A stretch of 64,000 nucleotides of DNA from Heliocidaris tuberculata (Eukaryota; Echinodermata; Echinoidea; Camarodonta; Echinometridae), in the NCBI GenBank assembly GCA_025618425.1, contig CM046838.1, positions 18,598,129 to 18,662,128 of the forward strand. The letters run 5' to 3'. The translations under genes were made by a program, and so were the position numbers. Under the pieces are notes generated by a model. The model was given only the letters and a program-made list of their open reading frames with translations. It made no database searches and had not been told where the DNA came from. This document shows positions 13,329 through 25,534 of the stretch, piece by piece (within the stretch, counting starts at the first letter, position 1; each line of letters opens with the position of its first letter).

Positions 13329-15543
13329 CAGATACATTTTGTATTTATCAGGATAATTAGCGGATACGGTAGTAACGAATTATTAATTAGATGCATAAAG
13401 ATGTAGAATGTAGCTGAGAGAAGGTTTCTTTTTTTTTCGCCAGAATGTATGGAATCATCAAGATGGCATCAGCTCCACGCAACAAAAGAGCGCATCATCC
13501 CCTCCCTAGCTTCTTCTCTCGACCCTCTCATACTCCTGAGTGGGCTGATGAATATAGAGATGGGTATCTTGTTTAGTGAAAGAGCTTTTATCGGCCGCAA
13601 CACTTTATTGGATCCTTCGATTTCTTGGTGTTTTTCTGGACTGGTCAAAGCAGGGTCGGGTGAACCCAATAACCACCATATAGCCTTTCCACAGAGACAG
13701 TACAGAATGAGAGGCCATATGCGTATTTTGCTTCAGTTTCATACTGCTCCATTATACGTTCTCAGTCGTGAAACAGTTTATTTCATATAAGGCTAATTTA
13801 CTCAAGTAATGAAGCTTTTGCATTTTCTGAATAACAACAAGCCTATGTAATGGTTCCTGACAGCATACACCAGAAATGCAATCTCCGTTTCATGACTAAA
13901 CACGCTATATACTTTTTGGATGGAGCTGGTCTTCCAAAATACTGTATCATAATTATGGAGGCTTTGATTCACAAAGTATAATGAATCTTCATTATATTCA
14001 TGACTATAGGGCACTCCTGAACTACGCATAGAGTAGATCCTCTACAATAAGTCCTTAATTCTATATGTCATTGATATAACTTGTTTTGAATTTTTCAATA
14101 CTGCAGTTTTCCTGCACGAACACTTCCAGATTTTAATTTGGGCTAATCATGCATATGAAATTGGATTTAAAGCGCGATCATAACTTTCTTCCTCCCTTGT
14201 TAAATGAAACGTGGTTTCTTTTATCAGTGCAGAAGTACCCGGATCTTCATTCGTGCGGAATAATAAGTGGATAGAAGAAAATAAATCATGGTAATGCACT
14301 CAGGAATGGTGCTTATAATTCGCTTTCATATGAGTTAATGAGAAGAAAACCGCTGTATATTTAAAGCGCTTATTTAATGCTTCCATATAATTTCCACAAT
14401 ATATTTGATTTTCCATTCGATTAGAGCTACTATTGTGGTATTTAATCCATCGGGATAGAGTGCTTTTTTTCTTTTATATTGCATTTAACTAGCAGTGACT
14501 TGTTTATAAAACTATCATCATCGACGTCGTCGTACTAGACCCTGTTACGATTTTGAAATACCGATACGGAATGGCGATACGAGAATGTCATAGCACATGC
14601 TAATCTATCTCTGTTCTTAGAATGGACTATGACATGCTAATTTATCTCTGTTCTTAAGTTATAGCTCATAGACAGAATTCTCGAATTTAGGACAGCATTG
14701 GAAATAAGCTAATTATCATCATTTATGGGTTATCCTGTCAAGTTATATACTCTTCCTTGCATTGTTGTACATTTCAAATGTTTTAAACGTATTTATATTT
14801 GACGTATCAAATCAAATGAAATCAGTAAAAATCAATTCATTTCAAATCAAATCGAAAATTATGAAATTATCTCAAAATCAGTCAAATATTTGTATAATAC
14901 GAAGACTAACTGAATGAATTCACAGTTCATAAATTACATCTTAAGCGATATATTGTTCTCAATCTATCATCAGCGACAATACAGGTTATATCCAATATCT
15001 ATAAACGTGATAAAGAAAAGCTTGTAGTGGGCTTGTAAAGTCTATCAATATTCCGAATTATTACACCTTATTAAGTTATTCAGAATTTAGATGAATCCTT
15101 TGATACTTTAAAATCCATATGAGCGCATCCCCGCTAATTGAAATGAAGCGACAAACGGCATGGGAAAAATAATGGAGTGTATAATTCATCTGTATTTACG
15201 TGGAGCGCATTAAACTGGCAATAGTTTTCACATCACTCTAAATTACGAACAGAGTTCGTTTACCGTTTTTTTGGTGAATAATTCCATTAAACTGACCAGC
15301 CTTAATTGATAGCTGATCCGCACTTTTCAAATAGCTCGTATTTTGAGGATATTAATTAACCATTGAGGGATTAGTGCAAATACAATTACTTCGATAGAAA
15401 AAGAGTGGGTGTGCTTTATATTCACTCTAATGAAAAAAAGAAATCACAATATGAACAAGTCACCTAAAACCATGATCATAATATAATCTACAGGTCACAC
15501 ATAGCTAGATGCATTCAAAATTGTGTACATGTATGTGTGAGAT

Positions 15544-15548
<5 letters not shown>

Positions 15549-15582
<34 letters not shown>

Positions 15583-15639
15583 AGAGAGATGAGAAAGAGA
15601 GAGAGAGAGAGAGAGAATGGGAGAGAGAGAATAAGAGAG

Positions 15640-15686
<47 letters not shown>
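15549..15686. repeat. (GA)n microsatellite, about 140 bp
   Basis: A long imperfect GA array with occasional A, T or C interruptions. The Arg/Glu-rich frame across it is an artefact. Confidence 0.93.
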
Positions 15687-15693
<7 letters not shown>

Positions 15694-16754
15694 TTAGTAT
15701 ACTATGTACGCTACTACATGGTTGATTTTATGCAAGTTGTAAAACTATCCTTCCTACCATGTAACACATACCGTGATCCACTCACTGCCTGTACTCATCA
15801 TGTGAAACACTGGAAGTAGCTAACAACTGATAGAGCTCCGTGATGTAATTGTGATTGCACTAATTTTCATTCGCTACCCATTGTCGTCACTCTGGGCCCT
15901 ACCTAATTCGAGGAGCAGTCAACAGAGTTAAGACAAAATTAGTATCAGTGGTATGTTCGCCGGTGTAGACTTGCCTCTTCTCACGCAAAGCAGAGGGTAA
16001 GGCCTGTTGGATTAGGGGAGATGATTCCCCCGCAATTCGAAGAAATCCTAGTGTGTCAAAAAGCTATGTTCTTGCTGTCTAAACATGGTTTTAAAGGGAG
16101 CAACCACTCGTGTCAAGAAATTAAAATTGTATAGAGAATTGGGTACTTTTGTTTGCATTAAAATGCTTTTGAAAATTGTAACCATGATACTCCAGCGAAA
16201 TGACACAAGACACGGGAATGCATCAGAACTTTATATTGTACTTTTTTTTGAAAATTAGGTTGCATTAAAAGACATATTTAAAAAGGAAACCATATAATCG
16301 CACCCAGATATCTAAAATGTTTCCCTTACCACCTTCCCAATTCTGGATTGTTTGGTTTAGCTTTTAATGTTCACTATGGCCCTTCAGACTTTATGCAGAA
16401 TTACGGCGAGTGCTTTTTTATCATGTCGTTACTTTGTTCTATGACCTCTTTAAAGATAATTGAATGTATACATGGTATAAGCAAAAGTAATCATCCCTTT
16501 TCAGATCGTCGTAGACAGTTATTGGCGAATCGTGTCGACGCTATCGCAGTAAATCTTTTCCTATAGCTTCTTGTTCGATGTTACTGAGTCGTATGGTTAC
16601 AGTATACAGGATATCAAGCTTATTAATGAGTATCTATGCCATATTTTATAGGTATATGATATCATAAAGTGCATATATACATGGCAATAAATACAGGGCG
16701 CAATCCCACCCCATTGTTGAATGTGTTACTGACACAAAGCAGTGGCGCCACTTT

Positions 16755-16790
16755 CCAAGTCACGTGACCGCATTGGACGTCAGAACATGG
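16755..16790. promoter_or_regulatory. Cluster of E-box, CCAAT and CRE-like motifs
   Basis: Within about 35 bases lie TCACGTGA (an E-box), ATTGG (inverted CCAAT) and GACGTC (CRE-like core). A GC-rich GGCGCCGTC follows at about 16808. The combination resembles a core promoter, but no transcript start or downstream exon is identified. Confidence 0.25.
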
Positions 16791-18063
16791 TGTTTTTCCT
16801 CCACCACGGCGCCGTCTGTGTATTATAGGATTCACCTCTCTGCGTCCTAACAGGTGGAACTTGCAATCTGCGGGATGACATGATATTTACCGGTATATTT
16901 AGACAGTTACACGCCATTCTAGGGTTCTTGTGGCTCTCCACGATAATCGTAACGTCATTCTATGGCAGCCAATATTGTCGCTGTCGTTAGCATACATAAT
17001 AGAAGCGCGGTAATTTTGCTATTAAAATGGTGCTTGATATGTTTTCTCTCATTTTAGTAATTTGCCAAAATAGTTTGCTAATATGCACTGGAGATGCATT
17101 AGTGTATTGAAAACCTCATTAAGGTTTTAGGTTATGACGACATTGTCACGTGGAAGAGAGAGAGAGAGAGAGAGGGGGGGGGGGGACCTGACATCAACAC
17201 ACGCGATCACATTAAGGATCATTCTGTGCTATAATAGTAACGTTTAATAAATGTGATTCAAGTATTGATTTTCTGCATCAAACAGAACAATACCTATGCC
17301 AAGATAGTCGTAAAAGGAAACGATTTACCAAGAAAATATATGCATTTTCGTCATATTTCCTGGGAGTGCGTGGTTATTATTTTTGAAAGGTATTTAAGCA
17401 TGAAAGTGGGTGCAGTAGTACAATTTACGGTGCAGTAATTGTTCGTTGTTTCTTTAAAGGGAAATTGATCTTCATACGTAAGTGCTTTACTAGCTAAGTT
17501 AAGATGTTAACTGCTTTGTATTATATTCCATTAATATATAATTAATATTGAATAATATTACTGTATTCCATTAGAGTTGCAATGCGAAGGCTCAATTACA
17601 GTGAATGAATGCAGAAATCATTGAAAAATGTAATCGACTGTGAAACCAATTTAGCAAGTTCATAAATCGATCACAAGAGTTTTGCAATCTGAAAAATTTC
17701 AATTTGAAAGACAGTATCAGACATTTTCATTTATAGAACAAATAAATATGTGGTAATTTTTTTTTTAGAACAAACGATGACATCAACTGACAAACACAAC
17801 CATTTTCCCACCAACTTCGGCTCCTTTCTATTTCTTCAACCGTAAGAAGGAAAAAGACATAACACATGATTTTCGTCAGCAATCATCCACTATGAATAGT
17901 AGTCATTTAACATATTTTGATTAACATGATTAAAGATCCATTTCAAGATATTGAGATATCCCAAAGGGAGCCACTGTCTGCACCCGAGAGACATAGGAAA
18001 CTAATTTTCCGAGAAACCTTCGGACAAACACGAGCAGGTTTAATATAAGGACGGTGCCAATTT

Positions 18064-18563
18064 NNNNNNNNNNNNNNNNNNNNNNNNNNNNNNNNNNNNN
18101 NNNNNNNNNNNNNNNNNNNNNNNNNNNNNNNNNNNNNNNNNNNNNNNNNNNNNNNNNNNNNNNNNNNNNNNNNNNNNNNNNNNNNNNNNNNNNNNNNNNN
18201 NNNNNNNNNNNNNNNNNNNNNNNNNNNNNNNNNNNNNNNNNNNNNNNNNNNNNNNNNNNNNNNNNNNNNNNNNNNNNNNNNNNNNNNNNNNNNNNNNNNN
18301 NNNNNNNNNNNNNNNNNNNNNNNNNNNNNNNNNNNNNNNNNNNNNNNNNNNNNNNNNNNNNNNNNNNNNNNNNNNNNNNNNNNNNNNNNNNNNNNNNNNN
18401 NNNNNNNNNNNNNNNNNNNNNNNNNNNNNNNNNNNNNNNNNNNNNNNNNNNNNNNNNNNNNNNNNNNNNNNNNNNNNNNNNNNNNNNNNNNNNNNNNNNN
18501 NNNNNNNNNNNNNNNNNNNNNNNNNNNNNNNNNNNNNNNNNNNNNNNNNNNNNNNNNNNNNNN
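18064..18563. other. Assembly gap of 500 N
   Basis: Exactly 500 N, a round number that indicates a placeholder join between contigs rather than a measured distance. It matters because the order of the flanking contigs, and therefore the meaning of the 14-kb duplication, depends on this join. Confidence 1.
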
Positions 18564-19790
18564 CAAAAAGTGAATTCATAGTTACAGGTATATGAATACG
18601 TTTTTTTAAACAAATTTTTTTTTTTAGTCGCATCAGTCTTAAACCAATTGATTGCTCGGGTTTAACTCTAATAATTTTTTTCTTTTAACCCATTTTCTAG
18701 CCAATCGAATTTAAAACAATATTTATTTTTATTATGATCACTTTATATACTTGGCCTACATAGTATTGTTCCCAAGAAGTAGTTGAAAATGCAATGTAAT
18801 TAATTATTTTTTCAGGTCAAACGAGTTACCACCTATTTCACTAAAGATTTCTCGTATGACGAAGAATGTAAACCACCTTTGTCCTGAAATTTGCTTTCAC
18901 TTGAAATAAATTACTAGATTAAAAAAAAAAAAAAAAACAACTAACTTGATGTTCTATATATATAATGATAACTGGAAGTATAGCCTAGACAAATTTCATA
19001 TTTAACCAATATCGGAGTCGTTTGGGGGCATATTTCTTTTTCATCATCTTCATTTATATTAGATTCAGATTCAGATTTATTCAACATTTTCGATCATATT
19101 AACATATACTCTAGTGATTAAAATGAAATCTATACAATGACAGTAATGATATCAGTGTTTTTTCATAGATATGTGTGCACTGATGATTAAATATCAGTAA
19201 GTAAAGTATAAGGTGCACAACTAACATTTTTTTAAAAAACAATCGGACATGTTAAAAGCAAAGTTTGTATAAATGTCCAGAAACTTAAATAACTTAATAA
19301 AGACCTATAACAAAGTACCCTAGATATGAAAAAGGTGTTCTTTTTGGCAATTCTAAAAATCACATAGAGCATCAACTTTACTTTTATTAGGCATTTGCAG
19401 GCATATCTCCTACCTTGGGTATGACTTTTGTCATATGAATGAATGAAGAAACAAGAAAGTTCTTATTGTTTTTGTAACATTATACATACATGTATATTCA
19501 AAAGTGACATAGTATTCGGTGAATAACTTTTCACACAAGATTTATTATTCCACACGGTTTTGTTTAAATTATGTTTTTATGGCAATTACGTGAATAATGA
19601 ATAAATAAATAAAAGTCAGATCTCGTAAGGGAAGCATTGCTAACTGATTATGAAAGTAAATTGATACAGACATTCCTATCTTAAATCAGAGACCCAGTGG
19701 ATGAATCCAAGAACACTTTAACTTTACTTGTACAAAGGAATCATCGTTCATGTACAATTTCCTCTATAATTGAAATATCTAAAACAGTAC
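18564..19790. other. AT-rich stretch without genes
   Basis: No exon is supported. A poly-A run lies at about 18920-18936. The sequence AGATTCAGATTCAGATTTATT at about 19060-19080 looks like the hexanucleotide tail of a minus-strand LINE 3' end, without recognisable coding sequence. Confidence 0.45.
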
Positions 19791-20527
19791 TTAAAGGAGA
19801 ATGAAACCCTGGGGAAATATCCATTTTAATGAAAAGAGAGGATGGAGAGAAGCAATTAAAAAAAAAGTTTCATCAAAATCGGTTACGAAATGAAAAAGTT
19901 ATGAAAGTTTGAAAAGTCTCAATTCATTTTCTAAGGCGATCCTCAAATTGGCAATGTTGCTTCAACGTGACAGGTTTAGTAGTATAACTCTCCTTTTGTT
20001 TTGTACACAAAATTTCATATTTTCTCCATCATCTCTAGAGATGCTGCTTGTCTCTTTGTGAACTCAACATTTGTTGTGTCAAATATATTTTCCCATGATA
20101 TATCTTGAGCTAAGAAGGAGACAAGCTGCACCTTGAGAGATAATGGGGAAAAGATGAAATTTTGTGTACAAAACATATGGGCCCTCTTGCATAAAAAGTT
20201 GCGATTAAACGCAACTCAAAAAGTTAAACGCAACTTGGTTTTCACCCAATCAGGATCACGTATTTGGGACTTGCGTTTAATTTTTTGAGTTGCGATTAAA
20301 CGCAATTTTTTATGCAAGAGGGCCATGGAGAGTTGTAATACTAAACCTTCACTTTGAAGCAACATTGCCAATTTGTGGATCGCCACAGAAAGTAAATTGA
20401 GACTTTTCAAGCTTTCATAACTTTCTCATTTCGTAACCGATTTTGATGGAACTTTTTAAAAATTGCTTCTCTCTACCCTCTCTTTTCATTAAAATTGATT
20501 TTTTCCCAACGGTTTCATTCTCCTTAA
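19791..20527. mobile_element. Long-TIR foldback element with a nested MITE
   Basis: Left arm (about 19791-20040) and right arm (about 20330-20527, plus part before the nested element) are inverted copies. The outer ends are TTAAAGGAGAATGAAACC and GGTTTCATTCTCCTTAA. The arms share many blocks, including the complement of CGGTTACGAAATGAAAAAGT. There is no coding sequence. The right arm is interrupted by the 145-bp element at 20180-20324. TTAA occurs at both ends, but offset by one base, so the target duplication is unresolved. Confidence 0.85.
20180..20324. mobile_element. 145-bp hairpin MITE, copy 1, nested
   Basis: The ends are GGCCCTCTTGCATAAAAAGT and the inverted TTTTTTATGCAAGAGGGCC. The whole element can fold into a long hairpin because GTTGCGATTAAACGCAACTC is also repeated inverted. 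Comparison with the intact left arm of the host element shows that removing the insert plus one ATG restores the ancestral sequence, so the target duplication is ATG (20177-20179 and 20325-20327). A second copy is at 36236-36380. Confidence 0.88.
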
Positions 20528-22290
20528 ATATAATGTAAATGTAAGGATACATTGCACTCATAACTACGTTTAGAGCAATTACCCTCTATTTCTTGAAAGT
20601 TTAATTTTGTACCTATTAATGAAAAAGTAGACATCTTGTGTATGTTAATCTGTTTTTCACAAATGAAACATGAAATGCATGGGTGCCAATTTAGTCAATT
20701 CTTAAAACTGTACCCTTATTAGATAAAATGAAATAGATTATAATGCCTAGGCTGTAGTTATAGGCACACTGTGGACAGATATTACTCCCCGTTGTTATAT
20801 TCTGTAATAATTCGATGTCGTATTTACAGTTTTCAACTGAATACCTAATGTGAAAAATAGACAGAAAAACAAAATAACTGGTAAAATAAGCGCGAAAAGT
20901 AATAAGTATAATTCAAATTCTGTTTATTTCTTTAATGTTATTCCTTTATTCAAGTATGATACTGAAATAATTGTTTCCTTAAACTTAGATGGTTGTTTAC
21001 TAATGAATAGCATTGCCTATATTACATGCCATGCAATGATGTTTTTCATCTTCATTTGCATTCATTTCCACAATAACAGCAAATAAATTTACAGAGAGTT
21101 TCACTTTATACAAAATCACCATGAGCATAGAATGATACAAAATGTGGCACATGAATTCAATTAAAAATAATAGTTACCGTATAGAGTGGTAAGTTAATAA
21201 TTGCTAGCTGTATTGTGAATGACAGCCTGGAAAGCGAAGCTTGTACTTCAGGTTCCCTAACATAAATAACACAGTATCATCTAATAATAATAATAACAAT
21301 AAGGCATAAAAGGAAATAAATCCGACAGATGATTTAAGACCACACAAGCACAAGGATGGAAGATCGAATGTTAGGTTCGAATTTACTCAATATTGGGCCT
21401 ATTTTTACTTTGGATATTCCTAATTTCCTCCAGAACTTTAACTTCAAAACTATAAAAGATACATAACTAAAATAAAAAAGTTTCGTTCATAATGAAAAGA
21501 AAAAATGAACATAATGCTTCACATCAGATTTAACTTCGTGACTTGCTTTACTAAGGAAAAAAGTAGAAAGTGATTTGAGGGATATATTGATTTCTAGACG
21601 CCGATTTAATTTGCCTCAAAATATATCTCAATTCCTCGTTAGAAATTGTTTCCACTCAAACAAATCCATTTCGTAATGCTATGTGGCATTTTTGTATGTT
21701 TGGAAATGATGCTATTACTTGGAAACAAAGAAAATGAACACTACTATTCTTTGTTTGAAGAAAAGTAGGCCCCCACTACCGAAAAAAAAAAGAGAGAAAA
21801 AAAAAAAAAGAACAGAACAACTTAATATCAAACCCCTTCTCTTTTTGAAACATCATCTTTATTCAATCACCGCGCCATTTCTTGATGGTAGTAGACTTTC
21901 AGTTAATACGATTTCGGAATCGGGTTTCGCGCCCTCGGCAAGTTCGCTGGCGCAGCACTGCTTTCTCATTAAAAGCGAATCACGAGGTGGGTCCGATAAT
22001 GTTATGCTTTTGTTGCAAGGGGATCCTATCTGTATTTTCACCATGAACCAAAACAGAGGTCACTTCGGAATTCGCCTGCCTGGTTCTTTGCAAACAGACA
22101 ATTAATTACAATCCCCTGACATTCACGCCGATGAGGCTGTAATATCAACGGACACGTTTTGATTTCATAACGTTCCTGATATTTTTGTGCACTTTTTATG
22201 GTAATAGTAGACCTAAATATTTTGGTGTACGTGGAACTCGTATGCCCTAGAGCTCAATAATGCACAGTAGGCGAAATCCTTCTCGCCAAA
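20528..22290. other. AT-rich stretch; dispersed repeat and GC-richer island
   Basis: At 21050-21360 lies a dispersed repeat that recurs at 33055-33400 (shared blocks TTCCACAATAACAGC, GCTAGCTGTATTGTG and TTCAGGTTCCCTAACAT). At 21880-22090 the GC and CpG content rises and frames are open on both strands, but the sequence is not recognised and has no DM-domain signature. Confidence 0.5.
21050..21360. repeat. Dispersed repeat family, copy 1
   Basis: Shares a series of colinear blocks with 33055-33400, including TTCCACAATAACAGC, ATGAGCATAGA, TGTGGCACAT, GCTAGCTGTATTGTG and TTCAGGTTCCCTAACAT. It has no coding sequence. It may be the 3' untranslated part of a LINE lying on the minus strand; superfamily not established. 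Confidence 0.65.
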
Positions 22291-22292
22291 CC

Positions 22293-22575
22293 TTTATCAG
22301 TGATAAAATATTTCGCTTTGATATTTTCTTTTCAGATATTCAGTTGTTACACATATTCGCGTATAGCCTCAGCTTATACATCCGGAAGACTCTATTAATT
22401 ACAGAAACAGAATTGTACACGTTTATCAGTGATAAAATATTTCGCTTTGATATTTTCTTTTCAGATATTCAGTTGTTACACATATTCGCGTATAGTTTGT
22501 AATATACATGTCTCCATTTCTTTTAATCGCACCTCAGCTTATACATCTGGAAGACTATATTAATTACAGAAACAT
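22293..22575. repeat. ABAB tandem duplication
   Basis: Segment A (22293-22366) is repeated perfectly 129 bases later (22422-22495). Segment B (22367-22408) recurs with two or three changes at 22533-22575. The second B is separated from its A by about 37 extra bases. A thus looks like a very recent duplication within a slightly older tandem arrangement. It is non-coding. Confidence 0.85.
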
Positions 22576-23457
22576 AAGAGCCATGTATGGTTGATTTGTA
22601 ATATTTATCAATAAATACGTGTACCTGTTTACCATATCAGCAGTCGCTGCAAATCTTTGGCCTGAAGTATTGCAAAATCATTAATTTCCAACAGTAAAGC
22701 CCTTGTGTAGTTTTGACAATAATCAGATTTCTCTAACTTTGATATTAATAAGTATTGAGACAGAAAAAACTTCTATAAGCTCCTATAACATTATGATCCT
22801 TTTGGTTGCAGTATTTAACAAAATAACGAGAGGTGAAAATCGCTTGGTTGTTATCTAAATTATCAAACGTTTTCCCTTGTTTTATAATCCTTTCATATCG
22901 TTACATATGGCTCTCAAGTTAAAGGAGTTTTTTTATTGTCTCTATCCACAGGAAATACAGGATTGCACTCGATTTCCCTACTTTTGTGATCTTTGCCAAT
23001 TTATTACATTGAATAAGATATATATCAAGAATACAGGCCTATTTAAATAACGTTTAATTGTATTTATCTCATCTTAACTATACACTAACACATGTTTCAT
23101 ATTATGATAAAATTCAAAAAGAAATGTTCACATGATCGTTAATAGGATTTCTTTGCCGTATGGATAGAAATACCTCTTAAAGTTTTTTTTTCATAAGTAA
23201 TCGATGATATCGGATGCTGATGTAATACAATGTATAGGCAAATGCTATGTTTATTTAATCCAGCACGATTTAAGAAAGGCCCGCAGAAGAAAAATATATT
23301 AGTTTGTATATAAATCATAGCTTCTCTTAATTGATTATACAGGTATGGTTGTTGAGGGATTATTTTGTTTGTTGAGAGAAATGAATTGATGAACTTCAAT
23401 AAAAGTAATAATTAGTCCGGTTCCTTCCTTTTGATTTCTTCTTTTTGATTTCTTCAG
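22576..23457. other. AT-rich stretch, probable DMRT2-like intron
   Basis: No exon is supported. It lies upstream of the splice acceptor at 23456-23457 and is probably the end of the preceding intron, which ends in a strong polypyrimidine tract at about 23420-23455. Confidence 0.6.
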
Positions 23458-24395
23458 GACATCGTGGCAAGTCTGGTCGACTGTCATCCCGCGTTCCAAA
23501 CCGCCCAGTCATCTTCTTGCCTCCACCAGTCAGCGAGAGGATGCGTAAACGACGCGCTTTCGCCGACAAAGAACTGGAGACGACCATGCTACAACGTGAA
23601 TGCCAGTGGACGTTAATGCTAGCTTATGCAGCCGGCGACAAGACGCTAGCGCCTTTCGCGTCTAATCCCGTCTCGTACTTTGACGTGTGTCGTCGTGACA
23701 ATCAAGAAACGCAGAAGGGGCAATTCGGAGCACTAGGTGTCAGGCTTGAAGATTCAAACCACCCGAGAGACCCTATGACAAATGGTTCGGAGGCATTGTG
23801 GAAAAGGCCATTGGGTGGGGACGAACGTCTGCGATGCGGAGTCGGCGAGGTGCCAACTTTGTCGCCGCGTCTCGCAGAAAGCGTCACTGCGTCTTACGTG
23901 AGAACGACGAATCCAATCATGCAATCAGGGATTCAATCGACACCCTTCAACCGTGATCATCGATTGGTTGGATTCCCAGGAAGTTTTTATTCTCAGTCTG
24001 CACAAGCGAAAGCATTAATGAACGATAAGCATGGTGACGAGATTACTTACCTGCATCCTAAGACAACGATGACGCTATCCAGAGACGAAGGACGAAGATT
24101 CCTCGGTGACGACATGTTGCGCAGGTCGCCTCAGGACAGCACGCAAGCTATGGAGGTGGACAACCCATCAGAGGACACTGACTGCATCGATCCGCGTTCA
24201 ACGGACAGTGATGCCGACTTGGAATGTGTAAGTCCCGACACCCAGGGCAGCATACATGGACAAGAACTTGATCGGGATGGTGGAGCGGGTCCCAGTGGTG
24301 GGATTGGAGTGGTTACCCAAGATTCCTGTGAGATGACAAGACCAGTGTCGAAAAGTCACTTAGCTTTCTCTATAGAGAGTTTGTTGAGGAAATGA
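23458..24395 (+). CDS. DMRT2-like: DMRT2-like transcription factor, last coding exon
   Basis: Recognised from PPPVSERMRKRRAFADKELE (residues 21-40 of the exon peptide), which closely matches the conserved block C-terminal to the DM domain in vertebrate DMRT2 (known from memory). DMRT2 is a nuclear DNA-binding factor; in vertebrates it acts in somite and muscle development. The exon starts after a polypyrimidine tract and AG at 23456-23457. Frame requires a phase-1 intron: the first codon is completed by one base from the upstream exon. About 311 residues follow to a TGA at 24393. The middle is low in recognisable structure; residues about 230-265 are rich in Asp, Glu and Ser. FSIESLL at residues 303-309 resembles the engrailed-homology-1 motif that binds Groucho/TLE corepressors. 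The zinc-binding DM domain is not in the window and may lie in the gap or outside. CpG content is clearly higher than its neighbours. Confidence 0.82.
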
Positions 24396-24600
24396 CAATG
24401 GATCACACAGACCCGAAATGAAAAAAAAAAGTGTACCATCAAGAACCCTATAAAAATAAATGTAAACATATAATGATGTTATGACACTGACTGTAACCAC
24501 AATAGTACACAATGATGTGGATTATAACACATTATCATTTTCTGTTCATGTAGTAATTAAAAACCTTATTATTCCCTGATGAAGATCCTTTTTTACGTGA
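24396..24600 (+). other. Probable 3' UTR of the DMRT2-like gene
   Basis: Follows the TGA stop directly. An AATAAA lies at 24455-24460, 60 bases after the stop, and AATTAAA-type variants occur further on near 24554. Which one is used cannot be told from the sequence. Confidence 0.4.
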
Positions 24601-25455
24601 ATACCTATTCAGAATATCGGTTAGATAATTCCTATCGTTTCATTACCACAACTCACGAGTACCTTTAAAGGTACTATTCAACTTTAAAAAAAAAATAGAT
24701 GTTGAAACCATTATCCTAAAGTTATGGGAAGCAGTGTTATATGGATGGTGATAACGGCATGAAATTCCAATGAATTTATTCTTCTTGGTATGATGATAAG
24801 TTTGATGTTAAGTTAATCGTAATGCATTACCAATAGAATTATCATTAAAAGTCAGTATTCTTTAATACCAATGGTTGATTATTTTGTTTCTAACTTTCAG
24901 GAAAGCTCTGTTGCTTTTTAAAACTACCATGGATATTTGTTTACAGATGATATTTATTTAGGAGTTTGAATCAGATATCACAACATATTTGTTTAATTAT
25001 CTTGCCGAAAAGTCGTTGGTAAATGATTAAGATAATATAAATTTCAAAATGTCTTTATGAAAAAAAATTTCTGCGGGGAAGAAAGCGAGGAAGAGCAAGA
25101 GAGAGAGGGGGAGGGGAAGAGAAGGGGAGAGATGTAGTATGATAAGAAAATATTATTCATATGACACAATCTTTCTGGAATCTATTAACATGATTGCTGT
25201 AAAAGAAATATTAATAGAAAAAGGTAAAAAATGGGTAGAACAGAAAGTTTAGTATCAACCCTTTACAAATGTATATGTTCCCTTTCTCTGTCGGAAGAAA
25301 TCAAGGGAGACAAACGAAAACAGAAGGACATGGGAAGAGATAACTGAAAGACAGGGAGAGAGAGAAGAAAAAAAGAGAAAGAAACTGAGACACACAGAAA
25401 GGGAGATAGAAAGGGAGAGGGAGAGAGAAGGAAAGAGAGAGGATGAGAGTGAGAG
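24601..25455. other. AT-rich downstream stretch
   Basis: No exon is supported. It includes a perfect 18-base palindrome AGTACCTTTAAAGGTACT at about 24658-24675 and purine-rich GA patches from 25080 onward that grade into the GA array. Confidence 0.5.
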
Positions 25456-25486
25456 AAAAACGATATATATAGAGAGAGAGAGAGAA

Positions 25487-25534
<48 letters not shown>

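Larger units (their letters stand above)
13328..18063. other. Gene-free stretch up to the assembly gap
   Basis: No exon is supported. The interval contains GA arrays at 15549-15686 and 17155-17170, the latter followed by a G-run, and a cluster of promoter-like motifs at 16755-16790. From 13752 on it has no partner in this window because the right-hand copy is cut by the window end. Confidence 0.5.

Noticed and set aside
17930..18633. Long open frames across the gap
   Set aside because: They consist mainly of unknown residues from 500 N.
21719..22105. 128-codon frame as a DM-domain exon
   Set aside because: No zinc-binding Cys/His pattern or CRNHG-like motif; the start is lysine-rich low complexity. 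Frames are also open on the other strand.
24658..24675. Palindrome AGTACCTTTAAAGGTACT as an operator
   Set aside because: A single 18-base palindrome in AT-rich DNA with no supporting context.
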